From: Myxococcales bacterium
GTDB taxonomy: Bacteria; Myxococcota_A; Polyangia; GCA-2747355
DNA: 40,728 bases
NCBI GenBank assembly: GCA_020431405.1
Contig: JAGQIK010000245.1
Coordinates: forward strand, 1 to 40,728
Direction of reading: 5' to 3'
Below, one piece after another: positions 22,149 to 30,425 of the stretch (within the stretch, counting starts at the first letter, position 1; every line of letters starts with the position of its first letter). Below the pieces are notes generated by a model. The model was not told the DNA's origin. It saw only the letters and a list, made by a program, of their open reading frames with translations, and made no database searches. Made by a program: the position numbers and the translations under genes.

Positions 22149-23659
22149 CGCTGACCCCTCCAACCCGAACGCAACTGCTCTCACAGTACCAGGGGGCCGT
22201 GCGCTCGCTGTGCGAGGCCGCCTCGATCCCCATCGTCGTCACCGAGGATAGCGACGTCGGGATCAAGGGCGTCGCGCTCATGGAGGCGATCTATGGGCTG
22301 CACTACTGGCTCAGCGTCATCGAGAAAGACATCTTCGTCAGCGGCGAGACGTCCACCGCGGCGCTCGACAAGCACGCAGACGCCAAGCTTGAAGGGGGCC
22401 GCAAGGGCTCGACGTACGCCAGCGGCACCGACGCGCTGACCATCACCGGCACGAACGGCAGCACCTTCGCTGCCGGTGAGTCGCTGACCGGCGACGACGG
22501 CACGGAGTACGAGCTCGCGAGCGGCGGCACCATCGCCAGCGGGACCGCTACAGCTGACGTGGTGGCCACGACGCGTGGCAGCGCGGGCAACCGCGCCGTG
22601 GGCGATACGCTGACGTTCAACTCCCCGCCGAGCGGCATCGACGCCGCGGCCACGATCGCGGTGGCCATGACGGACGGAGAGGACGCCGAGACCGATGGCG
22701 AGCTCGCCAAGCGGCTGCTCGACGCCTACCGCAACCCGCCCGCCGGCGGCCGCATGAGCGACTATCGGCAGTGGGCCACGGCCGTCGAGGGCGTCTACAC
22801 GGCATACGTCTACGGGCCGAGCCGCTACGCGCAGAACGGGCGGCGGGGCCTCGGGATCGTCGACGTGGCGATCCTCGGGCGCGGCAGTGGCTCAGCGCGT
22901 GTTCCGTCGACGACGGTCGCCGACAACGTCGATGATGCGATCTACGCCAAACGCCCCGCGACGGTCAAAGAGCACAGCGTACTGCGCCCAACGGCGGTGA
23001 CCCAGGCCGTCGAGGCGGTCATCACGCCGTTCAAAGAATACCAGTATGACTGGGAAAAACAGGCCGCTGTCACGGTGGACGCGGCAACAACTGACGCGCG
23101 CACGATCATCGTCGACGACGAGATCGCCGACTTCGCCACGTCCGCGCGGCCACTGAAGGCGGGCAGCCGCGTCCTGATCGCCGGCGAGCTCGCGACGGTC
23201 AAGAGCGTGACCGACAACACGCCGAGCGCGAAGGCCACGGTCGTGCTCACCGCAGACCTGGTCGGCGGCACGCCATCGGGTGGCGATTCGTTCTGGCCCG
23301 CAGGTCCGCTGACTGCAGCCCACCTCGCCGTGGTACAAAAGCTGTTCGATCAGCTCGGGCCAGCGCGCGGCGAGTCTGTCGGCTCGAGCACGAGCGCCGC
23401 GGATGGCGGCTACGACCGCGAGCAGACCGGCTGGGATGACACGCTGCGCCTTAACGCGCTTCACCGCGCGCTGCGCGGCGGCGGCGTGTTAGATCTCGAG
23501 CGCGACGACAACGACAAGCTGCTCGCGCTCGGCGTGCAGGATGCAACGATCTCGACGCCAAGCGCCAACGTTGAGCCTGACGACAACGCCCTAACAACGG
23601 GCGATGTAGAATTTCTGATCGCCGGCGAGCTAACGATCCGCCCGGCGCTGACCACGTAG
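22145..23659 (+). CDS. Baseplate wedge protein J-like (Mu gp47)
   Basis: 504 residues of the gpJ family: DSDVGIKGVALMEAIYGLHYWLSVIEKDIF, ALDKHADAKLEGGRKGSTYASGTDALTITG and DAETDGELAKRLLDAYRNPPAGGRMSDYRQWATAV with VYGPSRYAQNGRRGLGIVDVAILG. It forms the wedge inner ring with the gp46-like protein. A loop domain (about 310-430) is enlarged relative to compact homologues. GTG 22145 overlaps the previous stop. Confidence 0.9.
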   Translation: MTLTPPTRTQLLSQYQGAVRSLCEAASIPIVVTEDSDVGIKGVALMEAIYGLHYWLSVIEKDIFVSGETSTAALDKHADAKLEGGRKGSTYASGTDALTITGTNGSTFAAGESLTGDDGTEYELASGGTIASGTATADVVATTRGSAGNRAVGDTLTFNSPPSGIDAAATIAVAMTDGEDAETDGELAKRLLDAYRNPPAGGRMSDYRQWATAVEGVYTAYVYGPSRYAQNGRRGLGIVDVAILGRGSGSARVPSTTVADNVDDAIYAKRPATVKEHSVLRPTAVTQAVEAVITPFKEYQYDWEKQAAVTVDAATTDARTIIVDDEIADFATSARPLKAGSRVLIAGELATVKSVTDNTPSAKATVVLTADLVGGTPSGGDSFWPAGPLTAAHLAVVQKLFDQLGPARGESVGSSTSAADGGYDREQTGWDDTLRLNALHRALRGGGVLDLERDDNDKLLALGVQDATISTPSANVEPDDNALTTGDVEFLIAGELTIRPALTT

Positions 23660-23669
23660 GAGCGCGAAG

Positions 23670-24260
23670 ATGACCGTACCTCCGACCACAGCATTCGATG
23701 CGTCCCTGACGACGGCGGCGCTGGTGCAGACGCTTCTCGGCGGCATCGCCAAAGAGAACGAAGAGCCGGTACACGACGCGCTGAAGGACATCGACGCCAA
23801 CGACTGGAATCAGATCGTCTATGCGGTGGCCGAGTGCGTGAAACGTCTGCGACACGGCAACATCGTGCCGGTCTGCTGGGAACTTGAGAACGTGCCCGGC
23901 ACGGCGACCACTGCGATGGTGCAGCCCGGATCGGCGACAGCCGAGGAAGGGCAAATGCTCTTTAAGGATGCGACGCTCGTTGCCATCGTGCTGCGCCTCA
24001 ACGACACATGGACGGCCGGCACGCTCACCGTGCAGCCGAAGCACGGCGGCACGAACACCGATCTGTCGCTGGCGATCAGCAGCGCCGTTTCGGCTGCGCG
24101 CGCCTATCAGGTGGTCGCTGACGCGGGTGCTGACGATCTCTACGACGCCAGTGCGCTCGAAGATATCGCGGTCGACATCATCACGAGCGGATTCACCCCG
24201 ACGACGGCCGATGCGCAGGTCTGGCTCTTCTACAACGTTGGCGAGGAAGAGGCTATCTGA
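23670..24260 (+). CDS. Baseplate-region protein of unknown function
   Basis: 196 residues with SD GGAG. The N-terminus is helical (DASLTTAALVQTLLGGIAKENEEPVHDALKDIDANDWNQIVYAVAECVKRLRHG); the C-terminal 130 residues form a beta sandwich-like domain (ATLVAIVLRLNDTWTAGTLTVQPKHGG). It lies between the gp47-like and gp48-like genes, where no standard Mu gene occurs. It resembles a fibre or carbohydrate-binding attachment, but no family is recognised. Confidence 0.6.
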   Translation: MTVPPTTAFDASLTTAALVQTLLGGIAKENEEPVHDALKDIDANDWNQIVYAVAECVKRLRHGNIVPVCWELENVPGTATTAMVQPGSATAEEGQMLFKDATLVAIVLRLNDTWTAGTLTVQPKHGGTNTDLSLAISSAVSAARAYQVVADAGADDLYDASALEDIAVDIITSGFTPTTADAQVWLFYNVGEEEAI

Positions 24261-24266
24261 GCCGCC

Positions 24267-25502
24267 ATGGCCAAGTTCGGAGGTTGGTCGAAGTTCGGCG
24301 GAGGGTCGCGCTACGGTGGACGCGACTCGTGGTGGCACTCGTGCTACAGGCAACTGAAGGGCATCCTCGTCACGGCGGGGTTCTGGTCTGACGACGACGA
24401 GAAGCTGATCAACTACATCCTCCGCGGAGAGGCGCAGCTTGTCGCGCACGGCCATATCTTCGCCGAACGCCTCGAAGCCGAGATGTTCCCGCAGGGCGCA
24501 GATGAAGCGCTCGCGCGCTGGGAGCGGTTTCTCAACGTCGTGCCCAAAGATGGCGCCACGATCACAGAGCGCCGCGACGCGGTGGTCGCGCGCTGGCGCG
24601 GCGGTCAAGGCTCGTCGTTGCCCGAGATCCGGCGCGCGCTCTACCCGCTACTGCGCCCGTCGACGGCGTGGCGCGACGACTTCGCCGATGAGTCACTATC
24701 GTATCGATGGACGTCGAGCGGCAACGGCACGCGCACCGAGAGCGGCAGCGACTTGACCATGGTCGCCACGGCGGCGGTCAACTGCGAGCTCGACGGCGTC
24801 ACCGACAACGGCAACATGATCCGTCGTCGCGTGCACGATCCCAACGACGATTTCACCGTGACACTCGACGTGATGAGTGTGTCCATCGGCGGCGGCGGCG
24901 CAGCGGGCGTCGGCATCTTTGGCGACTTCGACAACATGATCGCGATCGTCTTCGGCGACAGCAGCGACATTCGTGTCGATCAGATCATCGAAGGCACGCT
25001 CACCGAGGATGTTGGCAGCGCGGCCGACGCGGCGCCGAGCGCGCCCGAGTATCTGCAGATCGAAAAGGTCGCCGGCGAGTTGGTCTTTCGCTACGGCGAT
25101 GACCTGACGGCGCTCACCGAGCTTCACCGTCTGAGCACGCCGCGCACGATCAAGACGCGCGAGGTCTGCGCCTACGTGCGCAACACGGCGCCGGGCCTGA
25201 ACGCGTCGAGCATGGCCATCGACATGATGCAGCTCGTGCACGCGACGCCGCACAACAACGTCGAGATCATCGAGCGCACGGCGGCAGCGCTGGACGTGCG
25301 CGGGGCGCCGTACGAAGACCTGCTGATCGCCTTCGTACACCGGCGCCCCGACGATCCCGGCGATTACAACCTCGCCGAGGCGCAGCGCCTTGCCGACAAG
25401 GCGCGGCAGGCGCACACCCTGCTGCTGGTTGGCGAGTCCGACGTGTTCAAGGCAGGCGACCCGTACAGTCTGTGCGGGCGTGATATTCTAGGCCCATCAT
25501 GA
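24267..25502 (+). CDS. Mu gp48-like (YmfQ/DUF2313) baseplate protein with lectin-like insert
   Basis: 411 residues. The N-terminal roughly 130 contain the YmfQ core (GADEALARWERFLNVVPKDGATITERRDAVVARWRGGQGSSLPEIRRAL). Residues about 135-315 look like a concanavalin-type sandwich (WRDDFADESLSYRWTSSGNGTRTESGSDL to SSMAIDMMQLVHATPHNNVE). The last part returns to the gp48 style (YEDLLIAFVHRRPDDPGDYNLAEAQRLADKA). The lectin-like part seems inserted into or appended to the wedge cap that normally holds tail fibres. Confidence 0.72.
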   Translation: MAKFGGWSKFGGGSRYGGRDSWWHSCYRQLKGILVTAGFWSDDDEKLINYILRGEAQLVAHGHIFAERLEAEMFPQGADEALARWERFLNVVPKDGATITERRDAVVARWRGGQGSSLPEIRRALYPLLRPSTAWRDDFADESLSYRWTSSGNGTRTESGSDLTMVATAAVNCELDGVTDNGNMIRRRVHDPNDDFTVTLDVMSVSIGGGGAAGVGIFGDFDNMIAIVFGDSSDIRVDQIIEGTLTEDVGSAADAAPSAPEYLQIEKVAGELVFRYGDDLTALTELHRLSTPRTIKTREVCAYVRNTAPGLNASSMAIDMMQLVHATPHNNVEIIERTAAALDVRGAPYEDLLIAFVHRRPDDPGDYNLAEAQRLADKARQAHTLLLVGESDVFKAGDPYSLCGRDILGPS

Positions 25503-26104
25503 CCAGCTTTCCCTACGATACCAAGGCAACAACATTTGCTGAGGGTAGCCCCGTTCCGCCGGCAACGCTCAACGCGATCCAGGATGCAGGGATCGATGTC
25601 GTCGGCGCGCATACGACGCGCGGCCATCTAGGGCACGCCATTTTCGCAGACAACAGCGGGGCCATAGGGTGGGCGCTCGATGTAAGCAATCCTGAAAGTG
25701 GGGCCAAGTGCCTATCTGGGCTCGCTGGCGATGTGGCGATCCCTATCCCAGCGCGGCAGGGCAGCCGCATCAACACGATCAAGGTCAAGGTGTACACGGT
25801 CACGAGCAGTCAGCCCGTGGCCACGTTGTACAAAAAGACGGCGTACCTTGACACTGCCGCTACTGCACCATCTCTTGGGTCTGCTGTCGGAGATGACACG
25901 GCTGCATCTGGCTCAGATAACTGGCAGGTTCTCACCATCCAGCCTGGCGTTGTTGGAGGATCGGGGACTGCAACCTATAGCGAGCTGGGCAACGACGAGG
26001 AGTTCGTGCTTCACATCGACACGTTCAGCACCAACGATCGCATCGCAGCCATCGAGGTGCTCTGGGATCGATACCTCACTGCCACCACCGAGATCACGGT
26101 CTAG
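25499..26104 (+). CDS. Putative tail fibre / receptor-binding protein
   Basis: 201 residues; ATG 25499 overlaps the previous TGA. The N-terminal roughly 40 (TKATTFAEGSPVPPATLNAIQDAGID) are helical. The rest is a jelly-roll-like beta domain (GSRINTIKVKVYTVTSSQPVATLYKKTAYLD and NDEEFVLHIDTFSTNDRIAAIEVLWDRYL). Lower GC than neighbours suggests receptor-domain exchange. Role inferred from location after the wedge. Confidence 0.6.
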   Translation: MTSFPYDTKATTFAEGSPVPPATLNAIQDAGIDVVGAHTTRGHLGHAIFADNSGAIGWALDVSNPESGAKCLSGLAGDVAIPIPARQGSRINTIKVKVYTVTSSQPVATLYKKTAYLDTAATAPSLGSAVGDDTAASGSDNWQVLTIQPGVVGGSGTATYSELGNDEEFVLHIDTFSTNDRIAAIEVLWDRYLTATTEITV

Positions 26105-26112
26105 GAGACGCC

Positions 26113-26442
26113 ATGTCAGCACTTACATCAACGGCCGTCATCGAAATGCTCCTATGCGGAACGCCAACGCTGGGCGACGGGCAGGTCGTCAGCTTCGATT
26201 CGAGCGTCGCATCGAGCAGCGCGCTCGCCGCCGGCGTGCACCGCATCTCGGCCACCGAGGACTGTTGGTATAAGGTCGCCGCGTCGCCCACGGCTGCAGC
26301 CAATGAAACGTCAGCCTTTCTCAAGGCCGGCGCGATCGATTTCGTGCCGATCCCCGTCGGCGACGCCTACAAGATCGCGTTTATCAAAGACACAACAGCC
26401 GGCAAAGCGTCGATCCAGAAGTACGAGGTAAAGGGGTCTTGA
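26113..26442 (+). CDS. Small virion-associated protein, unknown
   Basis: 109 residues with SD GGAG 6 nt upstream. Short strands (DGQVVSFDSSVASSS, AGVHRISATEDCWYKVAASPTA, DAYKIAFIKDTTAGKASIQKYEVKG) look like a compact beta barrel as found in small decoration or fibre-accessory proteins. The next gene's TTG start overlaps its stop. Confidence 0.55.
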   Translation: MSALTSTAVIEMLLCGTPTLGDGQVVSFDSSVASSSALAAGVHRISATEDCWYKVAASPTAAANETSAFLKAGAIDFVPIPVGDAYKIAFIKDTTAGKASIQKYEVKGS

Positions 26443-27299
26443 GTAGGTATCGCGCCATAGCGGCGGCGATGCTGCGGGGGCGGATCCTTGGTCCGAGGGC
26501 TGGATCTCGGGTAGCCCCCTATGCGCCGATCGTCCTTCCCGTCGTGGCCAACATCAACGAGACGCTGGCCTGGCCCACTGTCCGCTATCGCGGAGATGAG
26601 GCTGACGGAACCGCCAAGACGTGGGTGGCCAACTACTACGGCCCGGATCTTCAGCAGACCGTCAGCGGCCCAGAGCCGACCTATGACGCCGCCATGGCGG
26701 ACTTCGTCGCGCCTGCGGCCATCGGCGTCGATTACAACGGCGGACGCTATCTCTACGCAGCCGACGGGGGGGCAGATGGCGATCCCGCGGCGTCGGCGAG
26801 CGACGTGCTCAGCATCATCGCGTTCAAGTTCGACGGCGGTACGACGCAGCGGTTTCTCGGCGGGAAAAACAACTGGACAGGCGCCGCGCCCAACTACAAA
26901 GGCTGGGGCTGGTGGGTCGACACGGGACGGCAGCTCAAGTTCACCTATTACGACGGGACCGTTGGTAACACGCTTGTCAGCACCAGCCTCGGTGCGACGC
27001 CGCGGGAGGTCTTCGCCTGCGCGGTGATCGACGCGACGGAGGCGACGGCTGCCAACGCGAGCCGCATCTACGTCGATGGGGCCGATGTAACCAGTGCGGC
27101 CGTGAGCTTTGCCGGCATCGGAGACGTTAGCAATGGATCCAACATGGCGATCGGTGGGGCTGTCGGCGCGAACGTGTACACCGATATCATCTCGTTTCTC
27201 TCTACCCACTTCAAAGCGGGATGGTTCGCAGGCGGTGCAACAAACAACACGCAGTGGGACGCGTTCGTCGCGAGCAACTACGCACTGGTGGCCCCCTGA
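26439..27299 (+). CDS. LamG/concanavalin-like fibre protein
   Basis: 286 residues from TTG 26439 (overlapping TGA; AAGGGG close upstream). After a basic N-terminus, the domain from about residue 75 is lectin-like: ASDVLSIIAFKFDGGTTQRFLGGKNNWTG, KGWGWWVDTGRQLKFTYYDGTVGNT and ASRIYVDGADVT with an N-GSNMAIGG turn. LamG/laminin-type sandwiches bind sugars, so host glycan binding is plausible. It is followed by an esterase gene. Confidence 0.65.
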   Translation: MSRYRAIAAAMLRGRILGPRAGSRVAPYAPIVLPVVANINETLAWPTVRYRGDEADGTAKTWVANYYGPDLQQTVSGPEPTYDAAMADFVAPAAIGVDYNGGRYLYAADGGADGDPAASASDVLSIIAFKFDGGTTQRFLGGKNNWTGAAPNYKGWGWWVDTGRQLKFTYYDGTVGNTLVSTSLGATPREVFACAVIDATEATAANASRIYVDGADVTSAAVSFAGIGDVSNGSNMAIGGAVGANVYTDIISFLSTHFKAGWFAGGATNNTQWDAFVASNYALVAP

Positions 27300-27922
27300 T
27301 GGAAAACATCGTCGTTTTGGGTGATTCGATCACATGGCACCCCATCGTTGGCGGCCTGTGGTGCGCCGAGCGCGGCATGGCCGCGAGCGATGTCGCGCTC
27401 GACTGGTTCAACCTGATCGAGGCGGCCCACCCCGAGTACACCTGGTACTGCCCGACGCGCGATCAGGCCAGTTTTGACTTCGTTCAGATCGCGGCGCAGT
27501 TGCCGACGCTATACGCCGCTGTTGACGTGCGTTGCGTGATAGTACAGGCGGGCGAGCACGGATTGGCTGCAACGACGGGGCTGCGCAACGACGCTGAGAT
27601 CGCGTCGTGGTTGGAGGTCGTGGGCAACTTCTGCCGCGCCAAAGGGGCCCACCTCGCGGTGCTGTCGCGACTCATCGCGCCCGCGCCGCCATACGATCCA
27701 GACACCGGCGTCGGGCTCATCGATCGGTTGTTCCGTGAGGCCACAGCGTATCAGCGTGGCTCTTGGATCGATCTGAGTTACACGGTGAATATCGACGCAG
27801 GGAACAAGGGCGACGATCCGTGCAATGACCCTGAGCTCGGCGCAGTACAGGGACACCCCAACGACGCCGGGCATCAGGCGGTCGCCGACACCGTCAGTGC
27901 CTGGGTGAGCGCGGTGCTATGA
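27299..27922 (+). CDS. SGNH/GDSL hydrolase, putative tail esterase
   Basis: 207 residues. Block I is GDSITW with Ser at residue 10; block V is HPNDAGH with Asp189 and His192 (DxxH). The usual GxND block III is replaced by AGEHG (residues 84-88), so oxyanion support is altered. It would remove acetyl or other acyl groups from surface polysaccharide during adsorption. ATG overlaps the previous TGA and the stop overlaps the next ATG, placing it firmly in the fibre operon. No signal peptide is seen, fitting a virion component. Confidence 0.8.
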   Translation: MENIVVLGDSITWHPIVGGLWCAERGMAASDVALDWFNLIEAAHPEYTWYCPTRDQASFDFVQIAAQLPTLYAAVDVRCVIVQAGEHGLAATTGLRNDAEIASWLEVVGNFCRAKGAHLAVLSRLIAPAPPYDPDTGVGLIDRLFREATAYQRGSWIDLSYTVNIDAGNKGDDPCNDPELGAVQGHPNDAGHQAVADTVSAWVSAVL

Positions 27923-28668
27923 CTCGCGAAGCACTCGAGTTCGACGATCGCGCCAGCGTGATCATCCCGCGACGTCTCGTCGCTTCCGAGCCCGCGCCGG
28001 CCATGGTCCGCGTCAGCGCGCGTACCGGCCGCGGCCCAGACGGCGATTGGCGCATTTTCCAGGCAGGGCTGCGTGTTGACGGTGCGCTGGTTCTCGACGG
28101 CGGGAGCAAAGCCGAGCACGGCGTCGAATTGCGTGGCATCGGCGGCGCGCGCCAGGCCGGAGACTTCGGCCCGCTGAAGGTCTGGGGCTGCACGCAGTGG
28201 AGCGTCGCGGCTACCGACTGCATTGGCCTGCGCCTCGCGGGACTTTCGCTGTGGCACCGCGGCGTACTGCTGCGCGGCTGCAACGGAGCGAGCCTGCGCG
28301 GCGTCTACGGCTACGGATGCGATGGGCCCCTCGTGCGCGTCGAGCCCGGAGAGCGCGTCAGCGGGGCCGGCGTGAAGCTCTACGACGTCATCAGCGAGGG
28401 CGCCAAAGGCGGCGCGCTGAGCGTGCACGGCGCGAGCGTGGACGTATATGGCCTGTGGTCAGAAACGGTGAAGGGTGCTGGCGATCTGGTCGTCGAGGCG
28501 ACTGCTGGCGCTCGCGTGCACATCTGGGGCGGCCGAGTCGCCAGCACGCCGGGCAGCGTGGCGTTCATGGGGCGCGCGGGCTCGCGCATCGTGCTGCACA
28601 GCGTCGACGAGCGCTACCCGACTGAGGACGATTGCGACGCGGCGAGCAGCGTGGAGCGGGTTCCGTGA
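27919..28668 (+). CDS. Beta-helix-like fibre or appendage protein
   Basis: 249 residues. Glycine-rich, roughly 20-residue strand-turn repeats (GVELRGIGGARQAGDFGPLKVWGC, GIGLRLAGLS-like, GVLLRGCNGASLRGVYGYGC, GALSVHGASVDVYGLWSE) resemble a right-handed beta-helix or pectate-lyase-type fold, common in tail spikes. Catalytic residues cannot be read. It is coupled to the esterase. Confidence 0.55.
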   Translation: MTREALEFDDRASVIIPRRLVASEPAPAMVRVSARTGRGPDGDWRIFQAGLRVDGALVLDGGSKAEHGVELRGIGGARQAGDFGPLKVWGCTQWSVAATDCIGLRLAGLSLWHRGVLLRGCNGASLRGVYGYGCDGPLVRVEPGERVSGAGVKLYDVISEGAKGGALSVHGASVDVYGLWSETVKGAGDLVVEATAGARVHIWGGRVASTPGSVAFMGRAGSRIVLHSVDERYPTEDDCDAASSVERVP

Positions 28669-28865
28669 GTCACGAGGTCAAATCCGCCAGCGCCGCCGTC
28701 GAGGACGACGCGTGGGTTGACGGCGTCGCTGCCGATCTGGCCGACCAGCGTGAGCTGCTGGAGAACGTGCTCGACGTGGTGCGTGGCAACCGAGCCATGC
28801 TCGTCGAGCTCCGCGCCGAAGTGGACAAGTTGCGCAAGCGCCGCTGGTGGCGGTTCGGCCGGTGA
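28665..28865 (+). CDS. Small coiled-coil protein
   Basis: 66 residues from GTG 28665 (GTGA overlap). An acidic start is followed by a heptad helix (LADQRELLENVLDVVRGNRAMLVELRAEVDKLRKRRWW) ending in an aromatic/basic tail. It leads directly into the REC-domain gene by another GTGA overlap. No family is recognised; it might pair with the coiled coil of the next protein. Confidence 0.55.
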   Translation: MSHEVKSASAAVEDDAWVDGVAADLADQRELLENVLDVVRGNRAMLVELRAEVDKLRKRRWWRFGR

Positions 28866-29659
28866 CTCGGCGGTGCGTCCTGTTCGTCGACGACGAGACC
28901 ACGCTGCTGCGCGGCTGGCAGCGCGCGGTGCGCGACCTCTGCGTCGTGCGCACGGCGGCGACGTACGAGGACGCGTGGCGGATCCTGCAAGAGCACACCG
29001 TGCACGTGGCCGTCGTCGACGTGAAGCTAAATGGGCGCACAGGAGTGGATCTGCTCGAGCGCATGCGGTCGTCGCACCCGCGCACCGTGCGCGCGCTCAT
29101 CACGGCCGGCGAGATCGAGCCCGATCACGTCACGCGCGCGCGGCCGCGCTTCGCCGTCCACAAGCCAGACATCGGCATGCGAGACGCCGTGAGGAAACTC
29201 GTGCAAGAAGCGCTTGACGAGGTCGACCGCCTGACCGACGACCACCCCGCCGTACCGCCCGCCGCGCCGACGTGGGAGCAGCAGTCGACGCCGACCGTCA
29301 AGCTCGACGCGTCGGCACCTCTGACAGAGGAGCGCGCCAAGCAGATGCCTCTGACGGCTGGCCTGCTGATCGCGCTAGTATTGATGGTGGGCGGCGCCAT
29401 CGCGGCGTGGCTCGTGCTCGAGGGGCGGATCGACGCGAAGGACAGCAAGGCCGTCGCCGGGCACGAGAGCAAGTCGTTTCGAAGGGCGCACGAGGACGGC
29501 GCGCGCCGGCTTGACGACTTGCAGAAGTTCGTGAAAGAAGCCATCGACAAGCAGCGCAGCGAGACGCGCACCGCGATCGAGGCGCAGAACGCCGCCGTCG
29601 GTAAGCAACTCGACGAGTTCAAGCGCTGGTTACGGCTCGCGCTGAGGAGACGACGATGA
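28862..29659 (+). CDS. Response-regulator receiver (REC) domain fused to membrane and coiled-coil segment
   Basis: 265 residues. Residues 5-118 form a full CheY-like REC domain: acidic pair D10/D11, phospho-acceptor D53 in AVVDVKLNG, T81 in LITAG and K101 in HKP. A proline-rich linker leads to one membrane helix (about 164-186, PLTAGLLIALVLMVGGAIAAWLV). A roughly 75-residue charged coiled coil (DLQKFVKEAIDKQRSETRTAIEAQNAAVGKQLDEF) follows. There is no DNA-binding or enzymatic output domain. The TM-plus-coil half has the layout of an inner-membrane spanin. It sits between fibre and endolysin genes; GTG 28862 overlaps the previous TGA. Function is inferred, not known. Confidence 0.82.
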   Translation: MTRRCVLFVDDETTLLRGWQRAVRDLCVVRTAATYEDAWRILQEHTVHVAVVDVKLNGRTGVDLLERMRSSHPRTVRALITAGEIEPDHVTRARPRFAVHKPDIGMRDAVRKLVQEALDEVDRLTDDHPAVPPAAPTWEQQSTPTVKLDASAPLTEERAKQMPLTAGLLIALVLMVGGAIAAWLVLEGRIDAKDSKAVAGHESKSFRRAHEDGARRLDDLQKFVKEAIDKQRSETRTAIEAQNAAVGKQLDEFKRWLRLALRRRR

Positions 29660-30243
29660 CGACCTGGGGTAAATGGCTGTTTGCATTCGCCGCGCTGTGC
29701 CTGATTGGCACCGTGACGATCCTGCTGTTCGGCGACACGTCGCTGCACGACTGGGCCAAGTCGCTCGGCGGGCTCGCCGTTGGGACGATCCTCGGCGGCT
29801 CGTCGCGCACGCGCACCGACGAGGCGGCCAAGCCGCCCAGCGCGCCGCCGAGCGCCGGCACGGGTGGCGGGTCGCGCCCCGGCGGTGGAGGCGTCGAAGT
29901 GCTTGGCGAGGCCGTAATCCGCAAGCGTGTCGCGGTGAGTCCCGTCGCGATTCACCTGGCCACGGTCAACGATCCGTCCCGGCTGCGCACGTCGCTGAAG
30001 GTGCTGATGGTCGCCTTCGTGCTGGCGTCGAGCGGTATGGCGCTCGTGGTGCATTCGGCCGGCTGCAGCCCGCGCACGCGCGCCGAAATCGTCAGCGGCG
30101 CCCTGGCGGACCTGGCCCGCGCGGCGTGTCGGCCAGCGCTCGACCGCTGCAAGGCGGCCAACCTCAACCCGTGCGCCGAGCTCACGGCGTGCCAGGCGAA
30201 GCGGCGTCAGGCGTTCTCGCTGATGCGCGAGGTGGTCAAATGA
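29656..30243 (+). CDS. Membrane protein of the lysis region
   Basis: 195 residues with SD GAGGAG. It has an N-terminal membrane helix (WLFAFAALCLIGTVTILLF), a Gly/Pro/Ser-rich linker, and a second hydrophobic segment (about 115-135: LKVLMVAFVLASSGMALVV) ending in a lipobox-like HSAGC. A Cys-rich helical tail (CRPALDRCKAANLNPCAELTACQ) follows. It may be a holin-like protein, or a fusion or nested pair with a lipoprotein (internal ATG 30007 after AAGGTG). Position before the endolysin supports a lysis role; neither function is certain. Confidence 0.6.
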   Translation: MTTWGKWLFAFAALCLIGTVTILLFGDTSLHDWAKSLGGLAVGTILGGSSRTRTDEAAKPPSAPPSAGTGGGSRPGGGGVEVLGEAVIRKRVAVSPVAIHLATVNDPSRLRTSLKVLMVAFVLASSGMALVVHSAGCSPRTRAEIVSGALADLARAACRPALDRCKAANLNPCAELTACQAKRRQAFSLMREVVK

Positions 30244-30425
30244 TCGCGAAGGGACTGATCGCCGCGCTCGAGTTGGTCAGCGAGCTGTGGAAGATGGCCA
30301 AGCCCGAGGACATCACCGCCGAGGTCAAGGCCGCCGTGCGCAACGCGTTCGCCGTGGTCAACCTCGACGAGATCGAGGTCAACGAGCAGCGCGAGCTCGA
30401 CGCGGCCGTGCCGCCGAAGGGGTAG
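30240..30425 (+). CDS. Small hypothetical protein
   Basis: 61 residues; ATG overlaps the previous TGA. It has an amphipathic N-terminal helix (AKGLIAALELVSELWKMAKPEDITAEVKAAVRNAFAVV) and an acidic end. It is too polar for a clear membrane helix. It could be an endolysin accessory protein; not recognised. Confidence 0.5.
   Translation: MIAKGLIAALELVSELWKMAKPEDITAEVKAAVRNAFAVVNLDEIEVNEQRELDAAVPPKG

Noticed and set aside
25484-25501. TATTCT before ATG 25499 as another leaderless start
   Set aside because: Spacing is 9 nt and the start overlaps the upstream stop (ATGA), so translational coupling explains it better.
28076-28110. Further GTGTTGAC matches inside genes
   Set aside because: Half-sites such as that at about 28074 lack the second arm at 16 nt and lie within coding sequence.
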